Shown here one piece after another: positions 39,274 to 48,960 of a stretch of DNA of 64,000 nucleotides (positions within the stretch are counted from its first letter, which is position 1; the number at the start of each line of letters is the position of its first letter). The notes beneath the pieces were generated by a model that had not been told where the DNA came from, ran no database searches, and saw only the letters and a program-made list of their open reading frames with translations. Position numbers and translations under genes: made by a program. The stretch comes from Candidatus Pantoea persica (GTDB lineage Bacteria > Pseudomonadota > Gammaproteobacteria > Enterobacterales > Enterobacteriaceae): NCBI RefSeq assembly GCF_013753875.1, contig NZ_SMDS01000016.1:301967-365966 (forward strand), given 5' to 3'.

Positions 39274-39584
39274 ACATCACGGTTTTACAGGAAACCCTGC
39301 ACTGGATGGATGGCGAGCCGAACCTGTGCCACTTCGACGCTGTGCTTGCAGGCATAACCGGCTGCAATCTGATCCTGCTGCCGGAGATGTTCACCACCGG
39401 CTTCGCCATGGAGGCGGCGCAGCGCTCGCTGCCGCAGGCGCAGGCGCAGGCGCAGGCGCAGGTAGTAGCGTGGCTGCACAAACACACCGCGGCGAGCAAC
39501 GCACTGGTGGGCGGCAGTGCGGCGATCCAGACCGAAAACGGCGCGGTGAACCGCTTTCTGCTGGTGGAGCCGGACGTCACCCTA

Positions 39585-39590
<6 letters not shown>
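39261..39590 (+). pseudogene. mtnU: mtnU/yafV omega-amidase, 3' two-thirds deleted
   Basis: A nitrilase-family omega-amidase that hydrolyses alpha-ketoglutaramate-type products of MtnE. The reading MSDLNITVLQETLHWMDGEPN through LLPEMFTTGFAMEAAQRSL (with the catalytic Glu) to FLLVEPDVTL covers about 105 of roughly 255 residues, then homology stops. The catalytic Lys and Cys are gone. The sequence continues as the antisense of katG, so a deletion has fused the two genes tail to tail. An in-frame caggcg-type microsatellite (39436-39462, QAQAQAQAQ) lies inside it and may be unstable. Confidence 0.85.
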
Positions 39591-41732
<2,142 letters not shown>

Positions 41733-41835
41733 TATCGGCTCCGTTGGCTTTACGTTACTCGGCTACGATAGTGGTGCGCTTGAGGAAACACGATCTGGAT
41801 AAACCGAAGATATTGATAGTCGTTGCCTTGCAAAA

Positions 41836-42171
41836 TTAGCTGCCGCGATAGGTAGACCATGACCAGGGTGAAATCAGAAAAGGCAGATGAAAATGGCTGC
41901 CCGTCGCGGGAATAACAAAGTCGATCTGCGCCGAGACGTAGAGCGCGTCGCGTCCGCCTTCGGCGAAGTAGTCGCCAATCTCCGCCGTCAGGCGGTAATG
42001 GCCCGGCGCCAGCGGCGTTGGCGTAAAATCACCGATCCGGCCGTCGCGGTCGGTGCAGCCCTGCACCACCGGCAGCCAGCCTTCCGGGCAGCGCTGCTCC
42101 AGCGAGACGGCCACGCCGGCCGCCGGTTTACCCAGCGCCGTATCAAGAATATGGGTAGTGATGGTGCTCAT
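41836..42171 (-). CDS. uraH: UraH 5-hydroxyisourate hydrolase
   Basis: A 111-residue transthyretin-like protein that opens 5-hydroxyisourate to OHCU. It starts MSTITTHILDTALGKPAAG with the catalytic His in the TTHILDT segment, has DGRIGDFTP in the middle and ends in the family signature HFHLPFLISPWSWSTYRGS, so all active-site positions are present. Its ATG overlaps the uraD stop (atga), so it closes the operon that begins with the ABC binding protein. It is intact although the next enzyme in the route, UraD, is broken. The Klebsiella equivalent is HpxT. Confidence 0.93.
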   Translation of the reverse strand: MSTITTHILDTALGKPAAGVAVSLEQRCPEGWLPVVQGCTDRDGRIGDFTPTPLAPGHYRLTAEIGDYFAEGGRDALYVSAQIDFVIPATGSHFHLPFLISPWSWSTYRGS

Positions 42172-42623
42172 GTCAGGATCTCCTTCTGGCGCAACAGGGT
42201 GATTTCGCGCAGCTGCGCAAGCGCTTCGCGCGTCTCAGTCTCAATCTCGGCATCATTTTCCAGTCGACGCTAAAGCTGCGCCAGCATCTCGTCGCCGCTG
42301 CTTCCGCTGGCGCGAATTAAAAAGACGCGGCCAAAACGCGCCTCGTAGGCGCGATTGCCCCCTAGCATCGCCTGCTGCAGCGCCGCCTCTTTCTCCGCGC
42401 CGCGGGCGCGCTCGCCGATGCGCGGATAAGCCGTCAGCGCCTGAGCCAGATCGGCTTCGTTCCAGCGCTGCGCCAGCCTCTCCGCCTCTGCCAGCAGCAT
42501 CGCCGGGGAGGCAAAAGGCAGCGCGGCGACCAGCGCCTGCTGCCAGTGTAGAATCGCGACGCAGTAGGCGACAGCTGCCTGCGCCGCCTGATGCGGCAGC
42601 GCGTTAAAGGTCGCGAGGTTCAT
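42168..42623 (-). pseudogene. uraD: uraD OHCU decarboxylase, amber codon and active-site change
   Basis: UraD decarboxylates OHCU to S-allantoin. The frame runs 151 codons from MNLATFNALPHQAAQAAV to an end overlapping the uraH start. A TAG at 42270-42272 after DEMLAQL cuts off the last 34 residues. Independently, the catalytic motif HPRIGE reads AYPRIGE here, a His-to-Tyr change from one C-to-T step, at the residue thought to be the key acid/base in this family. Two separate hits suggest the enzyme has been free of selection for some time. The ATG overlaps the hpxK stop by 4 bases. Confidence 0.85.
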
Positions 42624-43876
42624 GACGCGCCTCGCTGCGCCAGCTGGCAGACGGCGTGCAAGTAGGCGCGCACCGCCAGCGCCACGTCGCCGGTCATCAC
42701 CGCTTCCGCCGGATTGTGGCTGATGCCGCGCGCGTTGCGCACAAACAGCATGCCGACCGGCCAGCGCTCGGCGATGGCGATGGCGTCATGGCCCGCGCCG
42801 CTCGGCAGCACCAGCGTGCGGCCCTGCACCGTCTCGACGGCGCTGCCGAGCGCCTGCTGCAGCGCGCTGTTGCAGGCGGTGGCGCTGATGCGGTAATACT
42901 CCTCCTCCGCGAAGCTCAGCCCGCGCCGCAGGGCGATCGCCTCGCCCTGGGTCAGCAGGCTCGACAGCAGGCGCTCCAGCGGCAGATCCTGTGGGCCGCG
43001 TACGTCAAGCGACAGCGCCACCTCGCCAGGGATAATGTTGACCGCGCCGGGGGCACAGCTCAGCGTGCCGACCGTCGCCACCAGCTGCGGATCCTGCTCG
43101 CGCGTCGCCGCCTCGATAAATACTATCCACTCCGCCGCCGCCGCCAGCGCGTCTTTGCGGTGTGTCATCGGCACCGTGCCCGCGTGGCCCGCCTCGCCGG
43201 TAAAGCGGCAGTTGAGGCGGCGCGCGCCGTTGATGGCGGTGACCACGCCCAGCGCCAGCTCCGCCTGCTCCAGGCAGGGGCCTTGCTCAATATGCAGTTC
43301 AAGATAGGCGGCGATATCGCTGACGTCGCGCGCCGCGCGGTGAATCGCACCGGCGTCCAGCCCGACATCCGCCATCGCCTGCGCCACGGTAATGTTGTTG
43401 CCGTCCGGGTACGTGACCCAGCTCTCCGGCCACTGCCCGGTAATGCCCCGGCTGCCGAGCAGGGTGATGCCAAAGCGCGTGCCCTCTTCGTCGCCGAAGC
43501 CGATCACCTCAATCGCCAGCGGCAGGCGCTGCTGGTTTTCATGCAGCCACTGTACCGTTTCGATGGCGGTGAGCACGCCCAGCATGCCGTCGTAGCGGCC
43601 GGCGTTGCGCACCGTATCGAGGTGCGAGCCGAGCAGCAGCGCCGGGGCGCCGTTGTTGATTCCTTCGTAGCGGCCGCAGATATTGCCGACCGCGTCCTGC
43701 CAGACGCGCATGCCGGCCTGCGCCATCCATTCCCCCACCTGCGCGTTGGCGCGTAGATGCTCTGGCGAGAGGTAGACGCGCGTTAGGTTGTCGGGCGATT
43801 CACTGATCGCCGCCAGCGCGTCGCAGCGCGCCATCACGCGTTCGGCGGCAAGCTGCGCCTCAACGGCGTTCATCAT
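42620..43876 (-). CDS. hpxK: HpxK allantoate amidohydrolase
   Basis: A 418-residue M20-family metal amidohydrolase that converts allantoate to ureidoglycine with release of ammonium and CO2. Metal ligands are in place: GSHLDT (about residue 83), GRYDGMLGV, FGDEEGTRFG, LELHIEQGPCLEQ and the C-terminal GISHNPAE. I chose the ATG at 43876, which sits in a taatg overlap with the hpxJ stop; a second ATG follows at once. The frame is open far upstream but that is antisense shadow of hpxJ. No lesion. It acts between allantoinase HpxB and the aminotransferase HpxJ. Confidence 0.94.
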   Translation of the reverse strand: MMNAVEAQLAAERVMARCDALAAISESPDNLTRVYLSPEHLRANAQVGEWMAQAGMRVWQDAVGNICGRYEGINNGAPALLLGSHLDTVRNAGRYDGMLGVLTAIETVQWLHENQQRLPLAIEVIGFGDEEGTRFGITLLGSRGITGQWPESWVTYPDGNNITVAQAMADVGLDAGAIHRAARDVSDIAAYLELHIEQGPCLEQAELALGVVTAINGARRLNCRFTGEAGHAGTVPMTHRKDALAAAAEWIVFIEAATREQDPQLVATVGTLSCAPGAVNIIPGEVALSLDVRGPQDLPLERLLSSLLTQGEAIALRRGLSFAEEEYYRISATACNSALQQALGSAVETVQGRTLVLPSGAGHDAIAIAERWPVGMLFVRNARGISHNPAEAVMTGDVALAVRAYLHAVCQLAQRGAS

Positions 43877-45108
43877 TATGCGCCGCTCCCGTAGCGATCC
43901 CAGGCGGCCTGCAGCGCCGCGCCCTGGGTGGCGCGGAAGCCGAGGCGCGTCAGCACCGCCTCCAGCGCCGCCAGCGTGGTCATCACGCAATCTTTGCGCG
44001 CGTTGTAGCCCATGGTGCCGATGCGCCATACCTTGCCATGCAGCGGCCCGAACGAGGTGCCGATCTCGATGCCGAAATCCTCCAGCATCAGCGCACGCGC
44101 CTGGTCGCCGTTGATGCCCTGTGGGATCACCACGCCGAGCACGTTGTTCATCTTGTGCTGCAGGTCGCCGAAGGTTTCCAGCCCCATACCCTGAATACCC
44201 TTCAGCAGTGCCTCGCCGTGCAGCCTGTGGCGCGCGATGCCTTCGTCCAGCCCTTCCTGCATAATCAGCCGTGCGCACTCGCGCGCGCCGAACAGCGCGG
44301 TGGTCGCCTCGGTATGGTGGTTAAGGCGCTCTGGCCCCCAGTAGTCCATGATCATGCCGAGATCGAAATAGTTGGAGTAGATCATCTCCTCGTCACCATC
44401 CTGATGGGCGGCGGTGCGGAGCCCCTCTTCGACGCATTTGCGCCGGCGGATCGCCTCCTCCATCTGCGGGCTTAAGGTAATCGGCGAGGTGCCGGAAGGG
44501 CCGCCGAGGCACTTCTGCATGCCCGCCGAGACCGCGTCCAGCCCCCAGGCGTCGGTTTCCAGCGCGTTGCCGCCGAGCGACGCGGTGGCATCGGTATAGA
44601 ACAGCACGCCGTACTTTTTGCAGATGGCGCCCAGCTCCGCCAGCGGCTGCAGCATGGTAGTTGAGGTTTCGCCCTGCACCGTCAGCAGCAGGCGCGGCTT
44701 CACGCGCTTGATGGCGTCCTCGATCTGATCCGGCGTAAAGACCTCGCCCCAGGGCACCTCAATGGTGTGCACCTCGGCGCGGCAGCGGCGGGCGATTTCG
44801 CACAGCAGGTGGCCGAAGCGGCCAAAAACCGGCACCAGCACGCGGTTGCCTGGACGGATCGCCGAGATCAGGATCGCCTCGATCCCGGCTCGCGAGGTGC
44901 AGTCGATCAGCAGCGTCCAGCGGTTTTCAGTGCGGAACACACCGCGATAGAGCGCCATAACCTCGTTCATATAGTGAGTCATCGCCGGATCGTACTGGCC
45001 GATCAGCTGCGTCGACATGGCGCGCAGCACGCGCGGATCGGCGTTGATCGGGCCGGGCCCCATCAGCAGGCGCTGCGGCGGATTGATTTGCGGGTAGTGG
45101 TTTTCCAT
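43876..45108 (-). CDS. hpxJ: HpxJ ureidoglycine-glyoxylate aminotransferase (PucG-like)
   Basis: A 410-residue class V PLP enzyme. It transfers the amino group of S-ureidoglycine to glyoxylate, giving oxalurate and glycine. It begins MENHYPQINPPQRLLMGPGPIN. FYTDATASLGG holds the PLP-ring Asp, and GMQKCLGGPSGTSPIT holds the Schiff-base Lys at about residue 200. The tail has FGIEIGTSFGPLHGKVWRIGTMGYNA. Intact. Making oxalurate links this operon to the divergent hpxWXYZ operon, which consumes it. Confidence 0.93.
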   Translation of the reverse strand: MENHYPQINPPQRLLMGPGPINADPRVLRAMSTQLIGQYDPAMTHYMNEVMALYRGVFRTENRWTLLIDCTSRAGIEAILISAIRPGNRVLVPVFGRFGHLLCEIARRCRAEVHTIEVPWGEVFTPDQIEDAIKRVKPRLLLTVQGETSTTMLQPLAELGAICKKYGVLFYTDATASLGGNALETDAWGLDAVSAGMQKCLGGPSGTSPITLSPQMEEAIRRRKCVEEGLRTAAHQDGDEEMIYSNYFDLGMIMDYWGPERLNHHTEATTALFGARECARLIMQEGLDEGIARHRLHGEALLKGIQGMGLETFGDLQHKMNNVLGVVIPQGINGDQARALMLEDFGIEIGTSFGPLHGKVWRIGTMGYNARKDCVMTTLAALEAVLTRLGFRATQGAALQAAWDRYGSGA

Positions 45109-45126
45109 GTTGGGTTCCTTAAGCCA

Positions 45127-45806
45127 TTAAAGTCGTACCGAGGAGATAAACTGCTTCAGCTCCGCCGTCTGCGGCGCGGCGAACAGCGTTTTGCTGCTGC
45201 CCTGCTCCCAGACGCGTCCCTGGTGCATAAAGACCAAGCGGTCGCCGACGTCGCGGGCTAAATTTATCTCATGGGTGACGAGGATCAGGGTCATGCCTTC
45301 AGCGGCGAGCTGCTCCAGCACCTTCAGCACTTCGCCCACCAGCTTAGGATCGAGCGCCGAAGTGATCTCGTCGCACAGCAAGACTTTGGGATTCATCGCC
45401 AGTGCGTGGGCGATGGCGACGCGCTGATGCTGGCCGCCGGAGAGGTTCGCCGGGTAGTAGTCGAGGCGTTCACTGAGGCTGACCTTCTCCAGCATCTGCG
45501 CCGCCAGCGCGCGGCACTCCACCTCGCCTTTCTTCAGCACACGGCGCGGCGCCAGCATCACGTTCTCCAGCTCGGTCATATGGGGAAAAAGATTGAAGTT
45601 CTGGAACACCATGCCGCCCAGCTTGATGCTCTCCCTTCCTGATAGCCTTCCAGCCCGCTCATGCAGCGCAGCAGCGTCCTTTTGCCCGAGCCGCTGCGGC
45701 CGATGATAGAGATCACCTCACCCATTTCGATATCGAGATCGACCCCCTTCAGCATATGGTTGTCGCCGTAGTACTTCTGCACCTGATTAATGGTGATGAG
45801 CGGCAT
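45127..45806 (-). pseudogene. Polar amino-acid-type ABC transporter ATPase, frameshifted
   Basis: A HisP/GlnQ-like ATPase. The first 57 residues (MPLITINQVQKYYGDNHMLKGVDL) and the rest (MVFQNFNLFPHMTELENVML, signature LSGGQHQRVAIAHALAMNP, Walker B LLCDEITSALDP) lie in different frames, with a one-base change near 45636 after GLEGYQEG. The Walker A reads GRSGSGKRT, with Arg where Ser is normal, which alone would be expected to impair nucleotide binding. It belongs to the hpxFGHI-like transporter of purine-catabolic clusters. I do not assign a letter. Confidence 0.87.
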
Positions 45807-46446
45807 GGAGTTTTTTCTCCAGATACTGGCTGTAGCGGGACAGCGGATAACACATCAGGAAGTAACCCAGCGCGACCAGGCCAAACACCTTGAACGGCTG
45901 GTAGGTCACGTTGTTCAGAATGGTTTCGGCTTTGGTCCGTTCGATAAAGCCGATAATCGAGGCGAGCGCAGTGCCCTTGATCACCTGTATGGCAAAGCCC
46001 ACCGTCGGCGCGATGACAATGCGGATCGCCTGCGGCGTGATGACCCTATACAGGGTCTGGCCGAAGCTGAGGCCGAGGCAGCGCGACGCCTCCCACTGCC
46101 CCTTCAGCAGCGCGCGAATGCTGCCAAACCAGATGTCGAGCAGAAAGGCGCTGGTGTAAAAGGTCAGCGCCAGCGAGGCGGCGGTCCAGGGCGCGACGTC
46201 GACGCCGAACAGCCCGACGCCGAAAAAGGCGAGAAACAGCTGCATCAGCAGCGGCGTGCCCTGGAACAGCTCGGTGTAGCCGCGGATCAGCCGCGTCAGC
46301 CACTTACGCTGCAGCAGGCGCAGCAAGAGCAGCGGCAGCGTTACCAGCGTGCCGCCGATAAAGGCGGTCGGCGACAGCAGAATGGTCCAGCGCGCCGCCA
46401 GCAGCAGGTTGCGCAGAATGTCCCAGTCGGTGAAGGTAGTCATCAT
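45787..46446 (-). CDS. ABC transporter permease (polar amino-acid type), second subunit
   Basis: A 219-residue inner-membrane permease. MMTTFTDWDILRNLLLAARW begins the first membrane segment; about five hydrophobic helices are visible, and the cytoplasmic EAA loop reads EASRCLGLSFGQTLYRVITPQ. Its start overlaps the stop of the other permease and its end overlaps the ATPase start by 20 bases. The substrate is probably an allantoin-pathway compound by context (inference). It is intact itself but its ATPase is broken. Confidence 0.85.
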   Translation of the reverse strand: MMTTFTDWDILRNLLLAARWTILLSPTAFIGGTLVTLPLLLLRLLQRKWLTRLIRGYTELFQGTPLLMQLFLAFFGVGLFGVDVAPWTAASLALTFYTSAFLLDIWFGSIRALLKGQWEASRCLGLSFGQTLYRVITPQAIRIVIAPTVGFAIQVIKGTALASIIGFIERTKAETILNNVTYQPFKVFGLVALGYFLMCYPLSRYSQYLEKKLHAAHHH

Positions 46447-47087
46447 ACCTGCGCTCCAAACCATTTGCGTCCCAGCGCCAGCAGCACCTGGCACATAGCG
46501 ATCGACAGTAGCAGATAGACCTCAAAGCTTAATAAAAAGGTGCGCGACTGGATCAGGTTGGCGGCGAAGGTCAGCTCTTCATCGGAGACCTGCGACACCA
46601 CCGACGAACCGAGCATCACAATAATGCACTGGCTGACCAATGCCGGATAGATGCGCTGCAGCGACGGCGGCACCACGCGCAGAAAGGTCTGCGTGCGCGT
46701 CAACCCCAGCACGCGTCCCGCTTCCCACTGCCCTTTAGGCGTTACCTGAATGCCGGCGCAGATAATTTCAGTGCTGTAGGCGCCGAGGCTGATCAGCATC
46801 GCTAGCAGCGCCGCCTCGCCTGCCGTCAGCTTCAGTCCCAGATTGGGCAGGGCGAAGACGATAAAAAAGAGCTGCACCACAAACGGGGTGTTGCGGATGA
46901 TCTCCACATACAGGCCCCACAGGCGGCTCGCCCAGCTCGCTTTGCCGCTACGCTGCGCCGCGCCGAGGATCCCCAGCCCGACGCCGCCGACGGTGGCCAG
47001 CACCGTCAGCTGGATGGTGACCCAGAGGCCGGCGAGCAGCTCCGGCCAGTAGGAGCAGAGCGCAGGGAAGTTAAGTTGCCCGAGCAT
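46443..47087 (-). CDS. ABC transporter permease (polar amino-acid type), first subunit
   Basis: A 214-residue permease of the HisMQ type, starting MLGQLNFPALCSYWPELLAG. IIRNTPFVVQLFFIVFALP is typical of this family, and the EAA loop is EAGRVLGLTRTQTFLRVVPP. It starts 9 bases after the binding-protein stop and overlaps the second permease. No lesion in the frame. With the ATPase frameshifted, the complex cannot work unless another ATPase substitutes. Confidence 0.87.
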   Translation of the reverse strand: MLGQLNFPALCSYWPELLAGLWVTIQLTVLATVGGVGLGILGAAQRSGKASWASRLWGLYVEIIRNTPFVVQLFFIVFALPNLGLKLTAGEAALLAMLISLGAYSTEIICAGIQVTPKGQWEAGRVLGLTRTQTFLRVVPPSLQRIYPALVSQCIIVMLGSSVVSQVSDEELTFAANLIQSRTFLLSFEVYLLLSIAMCQVLLALGRKWFGAQV

Positions 47088-47096
47088 GCCGCGCCC

Positions 47097-47798
47097 TTAT
47101 GCGCCAAGGCTGGCGGGCAGCGGCGCTTTCAGCCACTCTTCCGACAACTTGTTGAGCGTGCCGTCTTTGATGCCCTGTTCGATCAGCACGTCTACCTTCG
47201 CCTTCAGCGCCGGCTCGTTTTTCTTCAGGCCGATAAAGCACGGTGAATCCTTCAGCATAAACTGCGCCACCGGCGCCTTTTGCGGGTTCTGGCGAACGAT
47301 GGCCTCCACCACCAAGTTGCCGGTGGCCACGTACTGCACCTGGCCAGAGAGGTAAGCAGAGAGCGTGGTGTTATTGTCTTCATAGCACTTCACCTGCGCC
47401 TCTTTCAGCTGCTCGCCCTTGGGTCCGAAGACGCCGAGGAAGAACGGCGCATAGGCGCGGCTGAAGTCGATGACATTTTCACGCTCGGCGTTCTTGCCCA
47501 TGCTGGAGATCACCAGATCCACCTTGTCGGTTTGCAGATAGGGCACGCGGTTGGCGCTGGTGACCGGCACCAGCTGCCACTTAAGTTTCATATGCTTCGC
47601 CAGATATTTCGCTATGTCGATGTCGTAGCCCTGCGGCTGCAAATCGGTGCCCATCGATCCAAACGGCAGGAAATCCTGCAGCACCGCCATGCGGATAACG
47701 CCGCGCTTCTCGATATCCTGGAGCTGATCTGCCAGCGCGCTGCCGGTCTGAACCATCAGTAGTGCCGCTGCCGCGACTGCCATTAACGCCTTTTTCAT
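47097..47798 (-). CDS. ABC transporter periplasmic binding protein, apparently shortened
   Basis: A 233-residue SBP_bac_3-type protein with a Sec signal peptide (MKKALMAVAAAALLMVQ, cleavage after ALA). Domain-1 segments such as GVIRMAVLQDFLPFGSMG and VDLVISSMGKNAERENVIDFS are present. Family members are about 260-275 residues. Here the text passes from FGPKGEQLKEAQ directly to VKCYEDNNTTLSAYLSGQ, where a further 25 or so residues with the ligand-binding VTRGA-like loop are expected. An in-frame deletion is therefore likely, and ligand binding doubtful. The start at 47798 is chosen from the signal peptide; it lies about 50 bases below a sigma-54 promoter. Confidence 0.8.
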   Translation of the reverse strand: MKKALMAVAAAALLMVQTGSALADQLQDIEKRGVIRMAVLQDFLPFGSMGTDLQPQGYDIDIAKYLAKHMKLKWQLVPVTSANRVPYLQTDKVDLVISSMGKNAERENVIDFSRAYAPFFLGVFGPKGEQLKEAQVKCYEDNNTTLSAYLSGQVQYVATGNLVVEAIVRQNPQKAPVAQFMLKDSPCFIGLKKNEPALKAKVDVLIEQGIKDGTLNKLSEEWLKAPLPASLGA

Positions 47799-47848
47799 TA
47801 TGCACCCCGGTAAGTTGACCTGAAACAAAAGATTCTTGTGAATGTGAT

Positions 47849-47865
47849 CTGCAACTAATGTGCCA
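47849..47865 (-). promoter_or_regulatory. Sigma-54 promoter of the transporter-hpxJK-uraDH operon
   Basis: On the minus strand tggcac-N5-ttgcag matches the -24/-12 consensus TGGCAC-N5-TTGCW, with GG and GC at the required 10-base spacing. It predicts a start near 47838, about 40 bases before the binding-protein ATG. It points to nitrogen-limitation control. Confidence 0.83.
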
Positions 47866-47965
47866 ACCAGCGCACCGGGAGCAGGCTGAGCGGGGGAAAA
47901 GCGGATTTTTCAGGCTTTCAGGCGGTAACGCGCCGCCTGACGGGGAAGGATCATCATGAGGCAAC

Positions 47966-47980
47966 GCACCAAAAAGGCGC
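47966..47980 (-). promoter_or_regulatory. Candidate NtrC enhancer site
   Basis: The 15-mer gcacc-aaaaa-ggcgc differs at one base from the NtrC consensus GCACC-N5-GGTGC. It lies about 115 bases upstream of the sigma-54 promoter at 47849-47865, a typical enhancer distance, just beside the end of the RpiR-type gene. Confidence 0.6.
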
Positions 47981-47983
47981 GCG

Positions 47984-48825
47984 TTAACGGTGCTCCAGCT
48001 CGTCGAACTGCTGATAGAGATCGGCAATCTGATGAATGCGCTGGTGACCTTGCGACAGCATCTCATGCAGCAGCGCGCTGACCGGCAGGTTAATCAGGCT
48101 CATCGCCGAGGCGTAGCTGTTGAAGCCCGAGACGCTGTCAAGCGGCGCGCAGAGCTGCCAGCGCGCCAGCGCGATAACCAACTGCGTCTGCGGCTCGCAC
48201 AGCGCCAGCAGTAGAATGCCGCGCTGTTGCAGCTGCTGCATCAGCGGACGGATCAGGCGCGTGCGGCGGCGAAACGCCATCACCACAACCATATCCTCCG
48301 GCGTGATATCGACCACCTTTTCTTCCGCCAGCGTCTACCCCGGCTGCGGCAGGATGATCACGTCGGAGCGGGCCTGCAACAGCTGCTGGCGCAGGTGCAG
48401 CGCCACCGGCCAGGAGTTGCGCATGCCGAGAATAAAGATGCGTTTCGCCTGCGTCAGCTGCTGCACCGTCTCGCCGAACTGCTGCGCGTAGAGGCTGTTA
48501 ACCCACTGCGTCAGGTTCGCCATCTCCTGCTTATAGTGGCGCGCCAGCAGTGTATTGCCCTGCACCGCGTCGCGGTTGTCGGTCAGCGGCATGCCGCTCT
48601 GGCGCAGGGTGCGCAGCTCGTCGCGCATATCTTTGTATTTGTCGTAGCCCAGCCGGCGGAACAGGCGGCTGACCGTTGCCTTGGAGACGCCGCTGAGCCT
48701 CGCCAGCTCGGCGCTGTTGTGGCTGATCAGGTCGTCGAAGTCGTCGAAGACAAAACGGCGATGCGCTGCTCCTGCGGCGAGAGCTGCGGATAGTGGCTTC
48801 TGAGCCGTTCATCAAGCTGTTTCAT
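47984..48825 (-). pseudogene. RpiR-family transcriptional regulator, broken
   Basis: Homologous to RpiR regulators: an N-terminal helix-turn-helix (LISHNSAELARLSGVSKATVSRLFRRLGYDKY) and a C-terminal SIS domain (RIFILGMRNSWPVALHLRQQL). A frameshift near 48758 separates MKQLDERLRSHYPQLSPQEQ from the HTH, and TAG at 48335-48337 replaces Gln after DVIILPQPG. The remainder is clean to the TAA. It lies between the two divergent hpx operons and probably once controlled one or both, as a similar regulator does in Klebsiella hpx clusters. Confidence 0.85.
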
Positions 48826-48906
48826 GGACTGTCCTGTAACTTTCGTTTTAGCAGAAACTAGCACAATTCGATCCAGGTTACCGCTGCGGCGCGACGCGCA
48901 AAAAAC

Positions 48907-48923
48907 TGGAACGGCTCTTGCTT
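48907..48923 (+). promoter_or_regulatory. Sigma-54 promoter of hpxWXYZ
   Basis: tggaac-N5-ttgctt fits the -24/-12 consensus, with GG and GC spaced by 10 bases. The predicted start near 48934 is 27 bases before the hpxW ATG, and a gaaggggg-like purine-rich ribosome site (gaagaggga) lies between them. Nitrogen control of hpxWXYZ through sigma-54 is known in Klebsiella. Confidence 0.8.
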
Positions 48924-48960
48924 GATTTTACGCATGACTGTCTGAAAATGAAGAGGGAAC

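Noticed and set aside
39436..39462. Tandem caggcg repeats as a CRISPR or functional repeat array
   Set aside because: A simple in-frame microsatellite inside mtnU coding QAQAQAQAQ. No spacers. No CRISPR array or cas gene was seen anywhere in the window.
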